From positions 202,001 through 266,000 of the forward strand of contig NC_090141.1 in the NCBI RefSeq assembly GCF_017916325.1: 64,000 nucleotides of DNA, read 5' to 3'. This DNA comes from Leishmania martiniquensis. Taxonomy: Eukaryota > Euglenozoa > Kinetoplastea > Trypanosomatida > Trypanosomatidae. Numbering within the stretch: the stretch's first letter is position 1; every line of letters starts with the position of its first letter. Position numbers and translations under genes: made by a program. Shown in pieces: positions 9,486 to 22,600 of the stretch. The notes under the pieces are model-generated. The model did no database searches, was not told the origin of the DNA, and saw only the letters and a list, made by a program, of their open reading frames with translations.

Positions 9486-12400
9486 ATGAAGGGCATTGGC
9501 CGCCAGTCATTTCTCATCGTCTTCGACTTCGATGACACCATTGTGAATTGCAACACCGATGAGGTCATCCCCGCCGCGCTTGGACGGCGCGACGCGCAGC
9601 GGCGCATGATGGTGGGGAAAGGCCGCATGCAATGGACAAAGCTAATGGACACCGTCATTGCGCCCTTTCACAAGGACGAGCTGACGAAGGCGGCGCATGA
9701 CGCTGTCCGCATCGACCCAAAGATGCCTGAGATGTTTCAATATCTGATTGATGCACAGAAGCAATACGCCGTGGCGGCGCCTGTGCTCGTGCCGCCTGAC
9801 GATGCACGTGCGGTGGCGGTGCAGGACAATATTCCGGGCTTTGCAGAGATCAACATTGCCAGCGATTCGAACCTTCTCTTCATTGATGCGGCGCTCGACG
9901 CGCGACTTCCGGGTGTGAAGGAGCGCATTTCGCAGATTCACAGCAACCCCTATTACGACTTGACCGCCGCTGGCGTGCCACCAGATGCCGGCCTCAACGT
10001 ATGTTACGGCGCGGACCGGCCGGCCGGCAGCCTCAACGCGAACGACGAGGAGGAGCGGAACGCGGCGCACAACCCGGGCGTGACACGCAAGTCGCGCATC
10101 TGCTGGTACGAGCCGTACGGCCACCAGTGCCAGTGCTGTCTCGCCGGTGGCAAGCCGAACATGTGCAAGTCCATTATCATCGAGCGCCTGCTGCAGACCA
10201 CGTCTCTCATCGACCCCACTATTATCTTCGTCGGCGATGGCGCGAACGACTACTGCCCTGTGCTGAACGTGTTGCGGCCGCGCGACTACATCTTCGCTCG
10301 ACGAGATTTTCCGCTCCACCACATCCTTGCCGGTGCACGGCATCCGACCTCGACCCAGAACGGCGTCGCTGGCGATGTCGGAGGATGCTGCCACATTGGC
10401 CTGTGGAAGGACGCTGGGGAGCTGCGAGAGCTCTTTCAGCTCGCCATGGAGCACCCTGGCGCGCGCCTCCCGACGCTCGCGCGTTTTCGCGATGCGGCTG
10501 CGAATGAGTTCCGATCTGTCACGATGGCAACGCGCATACCGTCCGTGCTGAAGCGCACCGTGCACGAGCTCAGCAACGCGTCGGCGATGTCGAAGCAGGG
10601 CCGCCAGCGCGTCATGGAGCTCTTACGAGGTGCGGAGGGGAACGGCATGGTGCCGCCTCTGCCGGGCCAGACGTGTGTGCCGGCGTGGCTGCGCAACTAT
10701 GCGTACGTGTCTGAGTACGACAACGCGAACGCCGGCGATGTGGCACGGCGGGTGAGCCGGGCGGTAGAGGGAGAGGAGTGGCTGATCGCGCCGCGCTGGG
10801 GTCAGGTGCCGTGGCTGCATGGCGAGGTTTACTTCTACCATTTACTGTGGCAGTGCTCCATGATGCGCGACGCCGCCGAGGGGGCAGCGGCGGCAGATGC
10901 GGAGACGACGTCTGCCCTCAATGTTGTGACGCCGCATGCCATGCACAACCCACTCTTCTCTCAGGAGTGCCGTGTCGCGTCGACGTCGGGGATGATCAGC
11001 CCACCGGCGGTCGCGATGCAGAGCGCGCGAGACGTGGCGCCGCTGGTGTGCCGGCCCGCCTTGATCGCCGACGGTGTGGTGGTGCGACGGGTGCGGCCCG
11101 GCAGCGATGGCCCAGCGAAGCGGGTCACCTACGCGGAGGTGGTGCGGCAGCCGAGCGGCTGCGCCATTCCGGCTGTCGAGACGTTCTTCTCGCAGTACCG
11201 CGACATCTTTGCTCGAGAGAAGCGCGACGTCTTGATGAATTTCTTGAGCGTGCGAGTGGTGCCGATGCTGGCGTGCCAGCCGTGGGGCGCCGACCGCGAC
11301 TACGGCGGCGTCTTGCTTCGATGGATGCTCTGGGGCAACGGCATCGACCTTTCCATGTTCACGCTTGATCAGCTAGCCGTCTCGCACGGCAAGGCCGCCG
11401 GCGGCGGTGAGAAATTACACGGCGGCGATGTGGCGGCGCTGCGGGAGGCCGAGAAGGCTGCCTCCCTGGCGCAGGATGCAAGCATCGTTGGCAACGAGGT
11501 GGCCAAGGTAGAGGCGCACCTGCAGCGGCTGCTTGACCTCGGTGATGCTGGCAACGCCCCTCGCCAGGTGGACATCGTCATGGACAATGTAGGTGTGGAG
11601 TGCATTGCCGACCTGTGCTTCGGCTTGTGGTACGTGAATCAGGTGGCCAAGCGTGGGGCTGCGGCTGCTGCCGGGAAGGCGCGCGTTGTTTACCACGTCA
11701 AGCCAATGCCGTACTACATCTCCGACGTGACGCCCCGCGACTTGGACCTCACCCTCGCCGAGTTGGAGGGCGCCTACACGGATGAGGCCTTCGAGCCGGA
11801 TGCGACGAAGCGGGCAACACTGAAGGCTGTGCTGGAGCCGTTCATCGCGCAGGTGCGGCACTGCTTCGCGAGTGGCGCCTTCGCTGTTGACGCCGACACC
11901 GTGTGGGCGCAGCCGTGCGAGTACCGCGACCTGCCGCCGCGTGCGGTGAATCAGCACTTTTTCACCCAGCGGGCCTCGCCGCCGACTCCTGCCGGTGACG
12001 CTGCCGCGGAGACAGCGGGGTCGGGTGTGGCTGCCGCGCTTGCCGCGACGGCCTGCCCTGCCTCCTCGGCGGCCGGGCTCTATCGCATGAACAAGGCGTG
12101 CGTACAGGCCCGCACTGGGCTGGTGGTATTCAAGGGGGACCTGAACTACCGCCGTCTGATCGGCGACCGCTACTGGGACCGCACAGATTTTCTGACGACG
12201 TTGGCGAAGGAGGAGAGACCCGACCTGCGCACGATGCCAGCGAGCTACACCGCAGAGGAGCAGGCCATCGTGGCGGAGCTGACACAGGACACCCCAGCAG
12301 ACGCGCTGATGGACTCACCAACGTTTGCCGAGGTGATTTCGGCATACTGGCCGACGCAGGTCGTTCCAGTGTGCTCCATCCGCACAATCAAGAGCGAGTG

Positions 12401-12503
12401 CTGCGTCGGCGTACCTGGCAACGCGAAGGCGAGGCTTGACCAGGAGGCCGGGATAACGTGGCGCGTCAGCGGCAAGTACGGCGAGATACTTTTTGCCTCC
12501 TAA
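9486..12503 (+). CDS. Two-domain phosphatase: PHOSPHO-type HAD domain fused to DUF89/ARMT1-type domain
   Basis: Predicted 1005 residues with two unrelated phosphatase folds. The N-terminal domain (~1-370) is a HAD phosphatase like PHOSPHO1 (phosphocholine/phosphoethanolamine phosphatase). It has motif I DFDDT at 14-18, with D14 as likely nucleophile and D16 as acid/base, an NMCK segment after a Cys-rich loop near 220-230, and the GDGANDYCP motif IV at 250-258. The C-terminal domain (~395-1005) resembles DUF89/ARMT1 metal-dependent damage-control phosphatases. It has LWGNGIDLSMF, a DN pair in MDNVGVE near 700 (metal ligands in the family), HVKPMPYYISD, and FKGDLNYRRLIGDRYW near 882-897. Both active sites look intact. 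DUF89 enzymes remove phosphate from reactive or misplaced sugar phosphates or cofactor intermediates; PHOSPHO enzymes act on phospho-head groups. The actual substrates here are unknown. The start is the first ATG after the acceptor and places motif I as usual near the N-terminus. Confidence 0.9.
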   Translation: MKGIGRQSFLIVFDFDDTIVNCNTDEVIPAALGRRDAQRRMMVGKGRMQWTKLMDTVIAPFHKDELTKAAHDAVRIDPKMPEMFQYLIDAQKQYAVAAPVLVPPDDARAVAVQDNIPGFAEINIASDSNLLFIDAALDARLPGVKERISQIHSNPYYDLTAAGVPPDAGLNVCYGADRPAGSLNANDEEERNAAHNPGVTRKSRICWYEPYGHQCQCCLAGGKPNMCKSIIIERLLQTTSLIDPTIIFVGDGANDYCPVLNVLRPRDYIFARRDFPLHHILAGARHPTSTQNGVAGDVGGCCHIGLWKDAGELRELFQLAMEHPGARLPTLARFRDAAANEFRSVTMATRIPSVLKRTVHELSNASAMSKQGRQRVMELLRGAEGNGMVPPLPGQTCVPAWLRNYAYVSEYDNANAGDVARRVSRAVEGEEWLIAPRWGQVPWLHGEVYFYHLLWQCSMMRDAAEGAAAADAETTSALNVVTPHAMHNPLFSQECRVASTSGMISPPAVAMQSARDVAPLVCRPALIADGVVVRRVRPGSDGPAKRVTYAEVVRQPSGCAIPAVETFFSQYRDIFAREKRDVLMNFLSVRVVPMLACQPWGADRDYGGVLLRWMLWGNGIDLSMFTLDQLAVSHGKAAGGGEKLHGGDVAALREAEKAASLAQDASIVGNEVAKVEAHLQRLLDLGDAGNAPRQVDIVMDNVGVECIADLCFGLWYVNQVAKRGAAAAAGKARVVYHVKPMPYYISDVTPRDLDLTLAELEGAYTDEAFEPDATKRATLKAVLEPFIAQVRHCFASGAFAVDADTVWAQPCEYRDLPPRAVNQHFFTQRASPPTPAGDAAAETAGSGVAAALAATACPASSAAGLYRMNKACVQARTGLVVFKGDLNYRRLIGDRYWDRTDFLTTLAKEERPDLRTMPASYTAEEQAIVAELTQDTPADALMDSPTFAEVISAYWPTQVVPVCSIRTIKSECCVGVPGNAKARLDQEAGITWRVSGKYGEILFAS

Positions 12504-13641
12504 AGGCTGTTGCGGCGCTGATCGAGAGGGTACCATGGGGTGGGCGGTGGCGGTGGTGAGGGGCATGCACATCCCTTGTCCCTCTCCCCGTTCGGCGTGC
12601 CAGGGCACCACCATCACCACTCGCGGAAGCGGAGGCGACAGGTTTATCTATGATGGAATGCCAGTGAGCGCCTTACTTGAGAGATGGCTATCCGCTTCAA
12701 ATGGGCGCTTGGTGAGCGTCGGGGCAAACCCACCTACTACAGCGTGGCCGCGAGGCGGAGCAGTGGCAGCCATCACGTCTGTGAGGCGTCATCGTGTTCG
12801 GTCGCCAGTGTTCCTTAGTGAACCATCGGCACCCTAATCCTTTCCCCCCCTCCATTTTCGTGGCTGCTGCTGCAGAATCTTCTGTACACAGACATGCACG
12901 CAACAAGCGACCGCTGATCAGTGGCTGCGGCGGCAGCGGCGGGGAGACCCGCACTGAGAGGGTGATTGCGACGCTGAGGCAGCCGTGGCCATCGAGCATG
13001 TCTTCACCGCGAGGACGGCGTCGGCGCGAAGTCTTCGCGCGCGGCATTTTTCATGTCACCCCCGCCGCACTCCCTCCCCCTCTCCCCCCTTTTACACTCC
13101 CCCCCAATGCTCTGCTAAACCCTTTCCGACTCTCATTCACTTCTGTCTTTATCCCTCTCGTCTGTGGATGAACTCCGACACGCATTGCTCGTCGCCGTCT
13201 CGCTTCGCCCCTTCCGCTCGGCTGTCCCTCACGCTCCACGCACCCCTCTTCCCACCTGAAAACGCGTCTCCGCCAGGAGTCGTCCTGTCTTTCTTCTCCT
13301 CACCCCCCGCGCACTCGCGCGCACAGCAATAGAGCGTGGCAGCATTGCACACTGCGCATTGGCGCGCCTTTCCCTTTTTATTGTTCCTTCGGCTTGCCCC
13401 TTCTTTGGCTCCCTTTCGCGAGAGACGAGCTCACGCCGGCATTGGCCGCTCTCTGCTGCTCTCCTCGCCCTGCCCGTGCAGTGCTCGACTCACGTGCATC
13501 TCCTCCCTCCCTTTGCAAGGACAACAGCGCATCATCACGGCTACGGCAAGCATCATCAGCTCTTCCTGCTTTACCTCCCCTCCACACACACACACACCCT
13601 CTCTTTCTCCCTTCTCCCCAGACGCCTGGGCTGGTTAGCGC
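12504..13641 (+). other. Intergenic/UTR region between genes 4 and 5
   Basis: No convincing gene. The 5' half is mixed-composition 3' UTR. From about 13065 it is rich in pyrimidine tracts (13070-13100, 13240-13260, 13290-13310, 13370-13410), ending with the strong acceptor of the kinase gene. Confidence 0.6.
13597..13621 (+). promoter_or_regulatory. Strong trans-splice acceptor for the kinase gene
   Basis: A near-unbroken pyrimidine tract after a CA run ends in CCCCAG with AG at 13620-13621. The first ATG, at 13642, is 20 bases downstream. This would give a very short leader and fixes the start of the kinase gene. Confidence 0.65.
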
Positions 13642-16600
13642 ATGGTCTCGTGCGCGCCTGTGCAAGTTTCACCGTCTTCGCTGAGAATGCAGCTGCCTCA
13701 GCTCAGGCCTGCGCTGGCGGGTGCGACTGGCGTCGGCCCGCGTGACACCGCGGCAGATCTCGCCGCGGTCAATGATGAGAGCAGCAGCGGATATGAGAAC
13801 GTGGAGGCGAGTAGGCGCTTGTACGACGAGGGGGACGGGGACGCCGGCGCCCATTCGGCGGACTACGGGGGCGACCAACGGCGTCTCAGTGGCATGCACA
13901 ACGCACCGCAGCCGCGATCTTCGGTGACAGGGCGGCACTCCGTCCTGGAGCCGCGGACATCGGTTGCCCCGCTCTCTTTCCCTTCCCTATCTGGTGCAGC
14001 GCCCGCGAGTTGCAGCAACTCAGCTCCTGCAGACGGCACCGCTGCGGGTCACTCCGCCTCCGTGCCACTGCCGCCAGTGTATGCCGAGAGGCTCCGTGAC
14101 CGTATGGTGCACGGCTGCTCCCCACATCGCGGCGCCGCCCGTGCAGACGAGCCGGCTGAAGAGGCGTTTGCAGAGGACGATGACTGTCGCAGCGACTCTT
14201 GCGAGTGCCTCTCGCTGCGCCGCATCAGCGCCGCTCTGCTGAGCACCACACCGCATATCGCACCCGGGTTCCTGCTGGCACTGATAGGTGTTATCACAGG
14301 CGTGCTGCTGTTCCTGCCATGGTCGCGCAATCCGGTACACGTAACACTGATGGTGCTGTCAGGTGTGGTAGGCTGCGTGTGCGGACTGGTCTACTACGTT
14401 GCGGAGAGGCGGTGGCGCAGGCGGCGGCGCCATGCGTACGACGACGCGAGCGGCTCAGCAACAGTCTACTGCGGCGCCGGCGGCGCTCCTGGCTGGCACG
14501 AACCGTCGGTCTATGGCAGCGCTGCCCCGCAGTATTACGTCCACGATGCCGATGATGAGGCTAGCAGCGAGGCGGCGTGCTGTGGCAGCGATACGTTGAG
14601 CAGCTGTTGCTGCACTGCCGGCTGCGCAAGCCGCTGCATTGACCGCCAGCACTTCCGCGTTGTGCTGCCTACGGTTCAGCTACTCCTGCTGGGCGTCTTC
14701 GTGCTGGTGTCCCCGCAGGTGATGCCGACATGGACGGCCACGACCGCGCCAACGAGCGGCCTCGGCGGCGGTGCAATCGTCGCCGACGGCGGGGCAGGCC
14801 TTGAGGCTCGCTACGGAGCCACGCTGTATCCCATCGAAGCGGTGTGGAAATGCTCTCTGCTGCACGCGTGGATGGGCATGGGCTTCGCGCTGCCGCTCCT
14901 GTGGTCCTTTCTGGTGGGTCTCGCGCACATGGCGGTGCTGCTGGCGCAGCACCAGCACGCCGGCCCTGGCACGCTGCTCACGTTGGTGGCGTGGATGAGC
15001 GTGCCACTGCTCTGCTTTACATTTCTCGTGTGCATCTCAAGGCCCCGGCCGGCATTGGCGCAGGAACAGCTGCAGCGACAACGGCTGCGCGTCCTCGCCG
15101 CCGGTGAGAGGGGTATGGGCTACTCCACAAACAGTGGCGTTGGTGCGGGTGCGCCACTGCCGCTGCTCGCTAGCCTCTCCATCAGCAGGGGCCGTGACGC
15201 CTTCGGGGCCACGCACCCGTCCATGTCGTATTCGGGTCCTTCCTCAGTGATGCCAGCCGCTCCAGCGCGAGCGGCGTCGTATAGTTCCCACCCATTTCGT
15301 CCGGCGGTCCTCCCGCCGCCGCCCGTCGCAGCCTACTCGTCAGTCTCATACACACAGACGCCCTCGGTGAGGAGGGCCGGTGACACCGGCGTGACCAGGC
15401 CCACAGCGGGCGGGTACGCGAATCTTGTGCGCAGCCGCGGAGTGCGCGCGGAAGCTGCCCAGCACTGTGGTGCCAGCTACGGTGACTCCTGCACGGCAAT
15501 GGCGCGTGGTCGCGAGGCCGACGCGCAACGTGCTGCGCCACAGCATCCTGTGCGCCCACCCTACGACGCTGCCGCCCCATTTCCGGCAGCGTCTGTACAA
15601 CAAGGCGCGCCCCTGTCGGAGCCCGAGCTCTTTGCCGGCTCTGGAGTGCCACTGCACAACAGCCCAACCAGCCTCGCGTTTTCAGTCGACACGCCACTGC
15701 CGCCGCCGTACATGCAAGCACGTGACCCGTCTGCGTCTGCGTACTCTCCGAGATCCCCACCCCACGCAGCGCGCGAGATGCGGTTCGAATCTGCTCATGG
15801 CCCTATCAGCGCCGTCGGCGGAGCACGTCATCTCGCAGCGCCTGCAGCAGCCACATTCCCAACATCGGAAGACGGCGCCCCTTCATCAGTGCCACCGCCG
15901 CTAGTGTCGCGCCAGCTCGATCCGCCTCCGCACTCGCCTATCGCCAGCATGCGCGCCGGCCCGGCTGCGGTTGTAAGCAGCCTTGAGCCAACTCCTCAAT
16001 CATCGCGGTGGCAGGAGCAGCAGCAGCAGCACACGCACGTCCAGCAGACGCTCGCTGGCGGGGACGAGGAGGCGAGGGTGCTTCGCGGTGGTGCGGCGGC
16101 GACGGCGACAGCGCCGATAGCCCCGTCGCCTTGGAAGTCTCTGCCGCAGCGGGATGCCGTATCGGCAGCGGCGAAGAAGCGGAGAGCGAGATACAGAAGT
16201 GCTGCTGCCGCTGCATCCGCAGCGGGCGATGAGGGCTGCGCAAGCGGTGTCGCTGTTGCCGATGCCTCTCTCCATGGCCACGGCGACGGCGGGGAGGAGT
16301 CAGACGGCGAACTGCTCCTCTCGGACGGGGCCTCGCTCGAGGACACGTGCGCACCTTATCTGGTCCTTGACTGCGCCTTCGTCATTGTCGGCGTCAGCCC
16401 ACCCCTGTGCCGGCTGTTGGGCACCACCGTTGACGCTATTTTGTTTCGCCGACTGCCGGACGTGCTTGTGTGGCTCGACGTCGTCGAGCGCGAGGCGGTG
16501 ATGAGGCTTGTGAGCGCTGTTGCGCAGCCTTTGCGCACCGCAGCCCGCGCAAGGGGAGAACAGAAGTGTGGCACAGGAGGTCACCCTGCCAGGAAGGAGA

Positions 16601-19600
16601 GCGCGAGTGCGAAGAAGGGGAGGCGCAAGAAAGGCCGTAGCCGCGGCAACCGCCACGACGACGACGCTGAGGGTGGTGTAAGACATGCTGCTCAATACGG
16701 TGACGATCCGAATCACAACGTGCAAGCTGAGACCGCGAAGCAGCTGCAGAGACCGTCTGACAGCGAAGCGTTCGATGACGTCGCTGAGGGGGCGCCGGTG
16801 CGCCGCGTCACGCTGCGGGGACGCTGCCCCTACTACGCGAACGGAAGCGGCTGCACAAGGGACAGCAGTACCAGTGAGGACGGCGGTCTCTGGCGACCTC
16901 CGTTCGCGCTCTGCTTCGACGTCTGGGCGGAGCGCCTCGCCGCACCAGCGGCCAATGCTGCGGGCACCTCTCTAAGGGACCCCCGATTCTGTGTGGTGGG
17001 CGGCGGCCCTCTGTCGCCGGCGCCCTTTGCCATTATTCTGCGCCGTCCCCTTCTCCATGGCCTGTGCGATGCGCTGCCGCTCCCTCTTGCTCTGGTGCAC
17101 CCCCGCACGGGAGAGGTGCTGTGCTGGAATCGCTACGTCGCACGGCTGACGGGATGCGCCGCGTATGACATGCTGGGGACGTCTGCGTACAGTGGCTTCC
17201 TATACGAGGCACCGCCTGTGACTGCCACGACGGCAGCGAGCCAGGAGGCCTTCTCCAGCTCTGGCCGCCATTTCCCACCGACATCACCGCGTGCGGAGCC
17301 CATACCTTCCGCACATCGACTGCAGTGCCTGTCCAATATGACTGCGCTGGGCGCGGCGACAAGGATTGGCACCGTCCCCGGTGGCGAGGTCGCCTCTCAC
17401 GCCCTTTCGCGCCCGCCTGTCGAGTCAACGACACCTACCACCGCGGCGCTGCAGCACCCCTCACCACACGCGACGTCACCAGCGGTGCTTCTCCTCCCCG
17501 GTGCACGACCGCAGCGGCAGCACGGCGGCGCGGGTGAATCGTCGCCGCCGAATGCGGACGATCTCAACGGCGCCTTCGCTTCCACTGACTTGCAGCGACA
17601 TTGCGTCGCTCCGCTTCCGGGATTCTTTCACGTTCCATTCGCGGGAGCGGCGACTGCGCTAGCGAGCGCCGAGCTGAATTTTCTCGGCCATGACGGAGGG
17701 CCTGCAGCGACGGATGCAAACGGCAGTCGAGGCGCTCGGCAAAGCAGCACCGGGAGCATTGGCCGCAATTCTTTCCGCATCTCACCTCCGGAGCTGCCCT
17801 GGTCGCTGGCAGGACGCGGTGGTGGCGGCAGTGGCAGTGGCAACGACAACGCCAGCGGCTCATCCGCGGGCGCGCGGTGTCTCCGCCCACCACCACCACC
17901 ACCCCCGCCTTTGGAAGGACGTCTGCGCGGCACCAGCGCATACGACGAGGTCGCCGCCTCCGCCACCGCATCCGACGCAGACAAGAACAAGAGGGGGCGA
18001 GAGCACGGTGGCGAGGGCGACGATGACGTAGCGGGGCCGCTGTACCGACATGGGGCCGCCGCGGTGCGCGGACTGCTGTTCCGCTCTACCTTGCGTCCTC
18101 TGCGGGGTGCCCTGTGCAGTGAAGAGGCGGGCGTGGTCGAAAACCTGCTTGGCGGGCCGCTGCAGATGGACATGAGCGCCTTGGACGCTGAGCACGCCGG
18201 CCGCAATGCGGCGGTGGCGGGAGAGGCCGGTGGGGAAGGTCGAATGTTCGCTCTCGAGGGAAGGAAAGCGTCTGCCGACCACAACAGCGGCAGTGACGAC
18301 GGCGGTGAAGCGGTGCTGTCCGAGCGGCACCTTGAGCGTCGGCAGCAGCGCCGCCGCCGCACAGGCCGCCGTGCTGCCGGTGCGCGCATGCGAAATAGCG
18401 GGTGCGAGGAAGACAGCGGCGCCGAGGACCAGTCGGACATGGACGACGATGACGACGATGACGATATACCCTTCGACGAAAACGATCTATCCAAAGGGAT
18501 GGCCGCGACCGTGAACGGCGGACTGCCGTTTGCGGCGACTCTGGAGCAGCTCTTCGCCACCAAGTCGGTGCTGTGCAACCTTGGGCTCGACAAGGAGTCG
18601 GCAGGGGGGCCGCGTCGCAGCGCCGCATCGACTGCGACAACAACGGCAACGGCGGCGCCGGGAGCGCTACTGAACTCGGAGCTGCTGCCTCAGTACAGCC
18701 TCCGTGAGGCTCTGGAGGAGCTTGCCGCCAGCGACGCACCTCTCTTGCTAACACTTAGTGAACCTCCTGTCTACGCCACTGCATGTGCAAGCGCCGAGGC
18801 ACTGCTGCAGGAGCGACGGCTCAGCCACCAACGCGTAAGCAGCATGGTTTCGGGCGAGCGCGGCTACTCGCGCGCGCCCACACTCGCCAACAACGGCGGC
18901 GATTGCGTGAGCGTGCTGGAGTGCTGCCGTGGGAAATCGCCGCCGCCGCCGCCGCAGTCCTCCTTACTTCATCGTCAGCGTCCGCAGGTGCCCGCGTTAT
19001 GGGGCGACGGGTCTGCCAGCCTCCAGTTCGTGGCGGCCGTGAGGGAGGCAGTTGAGTCGTACAGGGAGAGCATCGAGGAGGACGCAAGCGGCTATACAGA
19101 CCTCCTCGGCCTCCTTTCGCTCAGCGGTGAACGCGGATGTGCGGCGCACAGCGTGCCGTCCTCTCTGACACCTGCCCCCGTAAGCTGCGCTCCGAATGCG
19201 GCCGCGAAGCCCGCTCTTACCCCCGACGCAGTCCGGCAGCTGCGCCTCCTCAAGTGCCTTTCAGACCAGCTGATGCAGGCGACGGCCGCGTACAACCGCA
19301 CACGACAGTCGATGAGGTCCACCACACGCAGGCTCACCGACGACAGCGTTGCTGGGCGCATGTCGCCTTCACCCCCCTCGCCATCGCTTTCACGCGGCCG
19401 CTCAGGAGCCCCTGCCGCTTCAGACGCCGACGCTGCTCAGGAGCGCCGCCTGAAAGCACACCACCCCCGCTCTGCCACAACGCCGCTGCTGGACAAGGCC
19501 CCCCCCATCCGTGAGTCGCTGGGGACTTCTGCCCGCCCGTCGCCGCTTCAGCCGCCGCCACCGCCGCGAAACCCCTCTTCCACTGGAGAGGCATCAAGAA

Positions 19601-22600
19601 CCGCCCATCAGCGCCAACAAGGCAGCCACCCACGCCGGCGTAAGCCCGGCGAGCCACCGGTGAGTGCGAGCACTGGTGGCAGCGGGGAGCAGACGCGCAT
19701 CTACCGCGACCCCAACGGCATTTCGCCCTCCGTGGCATCGGAGAACGCCAGCACCGCGGCCCCCGGTGCCGTCGGTGGCAATAGCAGCAGCTCCATCTTG
19801 AATGAGCCGCCACCGCCGCCCTCCAACCGCGGTGCCAAACGCTCTGCCGCCGCTGTCGACAACACGGGCGAGAGGAGCGGCCCACAGAATGTTGGCGAGG
19901 CTCCGGTTAAATCGCGGCCACGTCACGCGGCAAAGCCGTCCACAACGAGCGTGCCGCCGAGCGCGAGCGGGGGCAGCCATGTCGGTGCCCGCCACAGCGG
20001 CCGAGATGGTGCCGCCGCGTCGACCCCTGCCCTCAGCACTTCAATACCGCCGTCAGAATCGCCTGAGGAGGCGGCGACCCTGCGCAACTATGGACGCACA
20101 GGAGAGGTCCGCGGCAGCGCAACGTTTGGCAACTCGCCTCGCGGAGGCGCAGGGGTGTGCCGCACCACCGCTGCCACCCCTGCCACCCCTGCCGTGACCT
20201 CTCCCTTGAACGCCACCTCATCAGCAGTGGCGGCAGGGCCTCTGCCGGCAATGGCCACTCCTTGCCACCACGCCACGGGCGCTGGCGGCTCCGCCCTCGA
20301 CATGGCGACGCTGCAGCCGGAGTTGAGCTCCCCTTTGCCGCGGAACGACACAATTTTGGTCCGCGGTGATGCGGCAAGCGAAGACGCCGCCGGTGGCGTG
20401 GGCATTCTCTGTGGCTTGGCGAGGTCATCGAGCTCTGCAGGAATTCGTCTCCTAAGTCCTTCCTTGGCCGCTGCGGAGATGGCGGAGCTGGAGGCGAGCG
20501 GCAGCACGGATCCGCGTCAGCAGCGGCCGCAGCAGCGCGGTAGCCCCAAGAGTAAATCGGACGCAGGCATCGGCAACGCCGCAACCGCGGGCAAGCGAGC
20601 GCAGGCGTCGCCGCGGCATCGCTCCAGCGCAGCGCACAAGCGGGAGAGCTCGCTCGACATACTGCCAGGCGCGTCGGCTGGCAGCGGCAGCTTCTATGGC
20701 AACGGTGAGCTCATTCCAACGAGCAACACGGTTTCGCCGCCGGCGGGCGCGGGTGCAGGTGGTTACGGAACGACCTCGCCATCGCCGCATCCCGCACGGC
20801 CTGGCAGTGGCAGTCTGAGTGCCAACGCTAACGCCGCTGCCGCAGCCACGGCGGCGGTGCGGTCGACACCGCGGCGCCCCGGCGAGGGTGCGGTTTGGGC
20901 AGTCCTTGTCTCACGCGATGAGGCGACGATTCCGTCGTGCTGCCTTAGCGTCCACCTCGGGGAAGAATTCCGGCTGGGCCGCAGTAGCAAGTGCACCGCC
21001 GTCGTGTCGGACAGCTTTGTGAGCAGCACGCAGTTCTCCATTGTGCGGACCGTGTCGGCATCGACCACACAAGAGTTGCAGTCGCCCAGCAGCGGTCGCG
21101 GCGAGCGGGGTGCACGCCGCGGCAAGAGCTTCACCGTGACTCTCTACGACCGCAGCGCCAACGGCACGTACGTCAACGTGAAGAAGCTCGGCAAAGACAA
21201 GAGCTGCGTACTGCGCGACAAGGCTCTCATCACATTCCGCCTTAGCACCTCTCAGTTCTTCTTGGGCTTCGTGTTCATGCTGACCGACGAGCGTGGCGTG
21301 CCGCTGGACGACCGCACCGGCATAGGAGGTGGCAGCGCTCTGTGCAGTCTGCTAGACGCGCGACTTTCACCGCGGCCGTTGACAGGGCGGCGGAACAACG
21401 CCTCGATCACTGGCGGTGGTGGAAAAGAGAGCGGCAGCAGCCCAAACACAGTTGTGGCCTCACCCATCTCCATGTCCGCGAGCACTGCCCGCCGCAACAC
21501 CCCACGCGCGCTTTCCACCCCAGATAACTCGAGCTTCGCGAGCGCCACCCCAAACGGCTCGCGGCGCGCCGGGGCCCCGCGCAGCGGCCGCCACGCTCAT
21601 CGCGAGACCATCGAGTGGAAGATCGGCGAGGAGATGCTCGGCAAGGGCGGCAACGCGGAGGTGTACCTGGGCATCAACCTCACCAATGGCCAGCTGATCG
21701 CCGTGAAACGGGTGCGGCTTCCAACCTGCGCGCACGGCCGCGACGCCGAGCAGGACCCGGAGGCAAAGGCGATCCTGCAGCAGTACCGCTCCCTTCAGGA
21801 GGAGATCAACGTCCTCTCTAAGGCGACGCATCCGAACATTGTGCAGTACTACGGCTCCTCGCAGAACAGCACGTACTTCAACATCCTGCTCGAGTTCGTA
21901 CCGGGCGGGTCGCTGCGGCATCTGCTCGACAACTTCGGCGCCCTCAGCCCGGGCGTCATCTTGTCCTACTTGCATCAAGCTCTCGAGGGACTGGCGTATC
22001 TGCATCGTCACAATATTGTCCACAGCGACTTCAAGGCAGCGAACATTCTCATCACAGAAAAGGGTAAGGTGAAGCTGACGGACTTCGGCACCGCGCGGCT
22101 GTTAAACCGGCCGCATGCGACTGCCGCGGCGGCGGCCGCCCGCGGAGGTGGCGACCCGCCCAGCGGAACCCTGCGCGCCACCTCTGGGCAACGCAGCGAC
22201 GACGCCGTCTCTCTCGGCGCTGGAGGCACGTTGCGCGTCGCCGGCACTCTGCGCTGGATGGACCCGGCCCTCTTCCACAACACTCACTCGATCGGCGCCG
22301 CCGACGGCACGGCTGCGGAAGGGGCGGCGGGCCCGTCCGGCAGGCCCGGCGGCCCCACCAAGGCGGGCGACATTTGGTCCGTTGGCTGCACGCTGATCGA
22401 AATGATGTCAGGCGAGGCGCCGTGGTTTGAGTACGACTTCGAAAGCGAAGAGCAGATCGTGAACCTGCTCACCTACACAGCGGAGCCGCCGGAGATACCG
22501 GAGTGCCCGGAGTGCCCTGACTTGGTGATCGTCGCGCAGACGTGTCTCAGGATGCACCCGTCGCAGCGGCCCACGTGTGAGGCGTTGCTGCGCATTGTCG

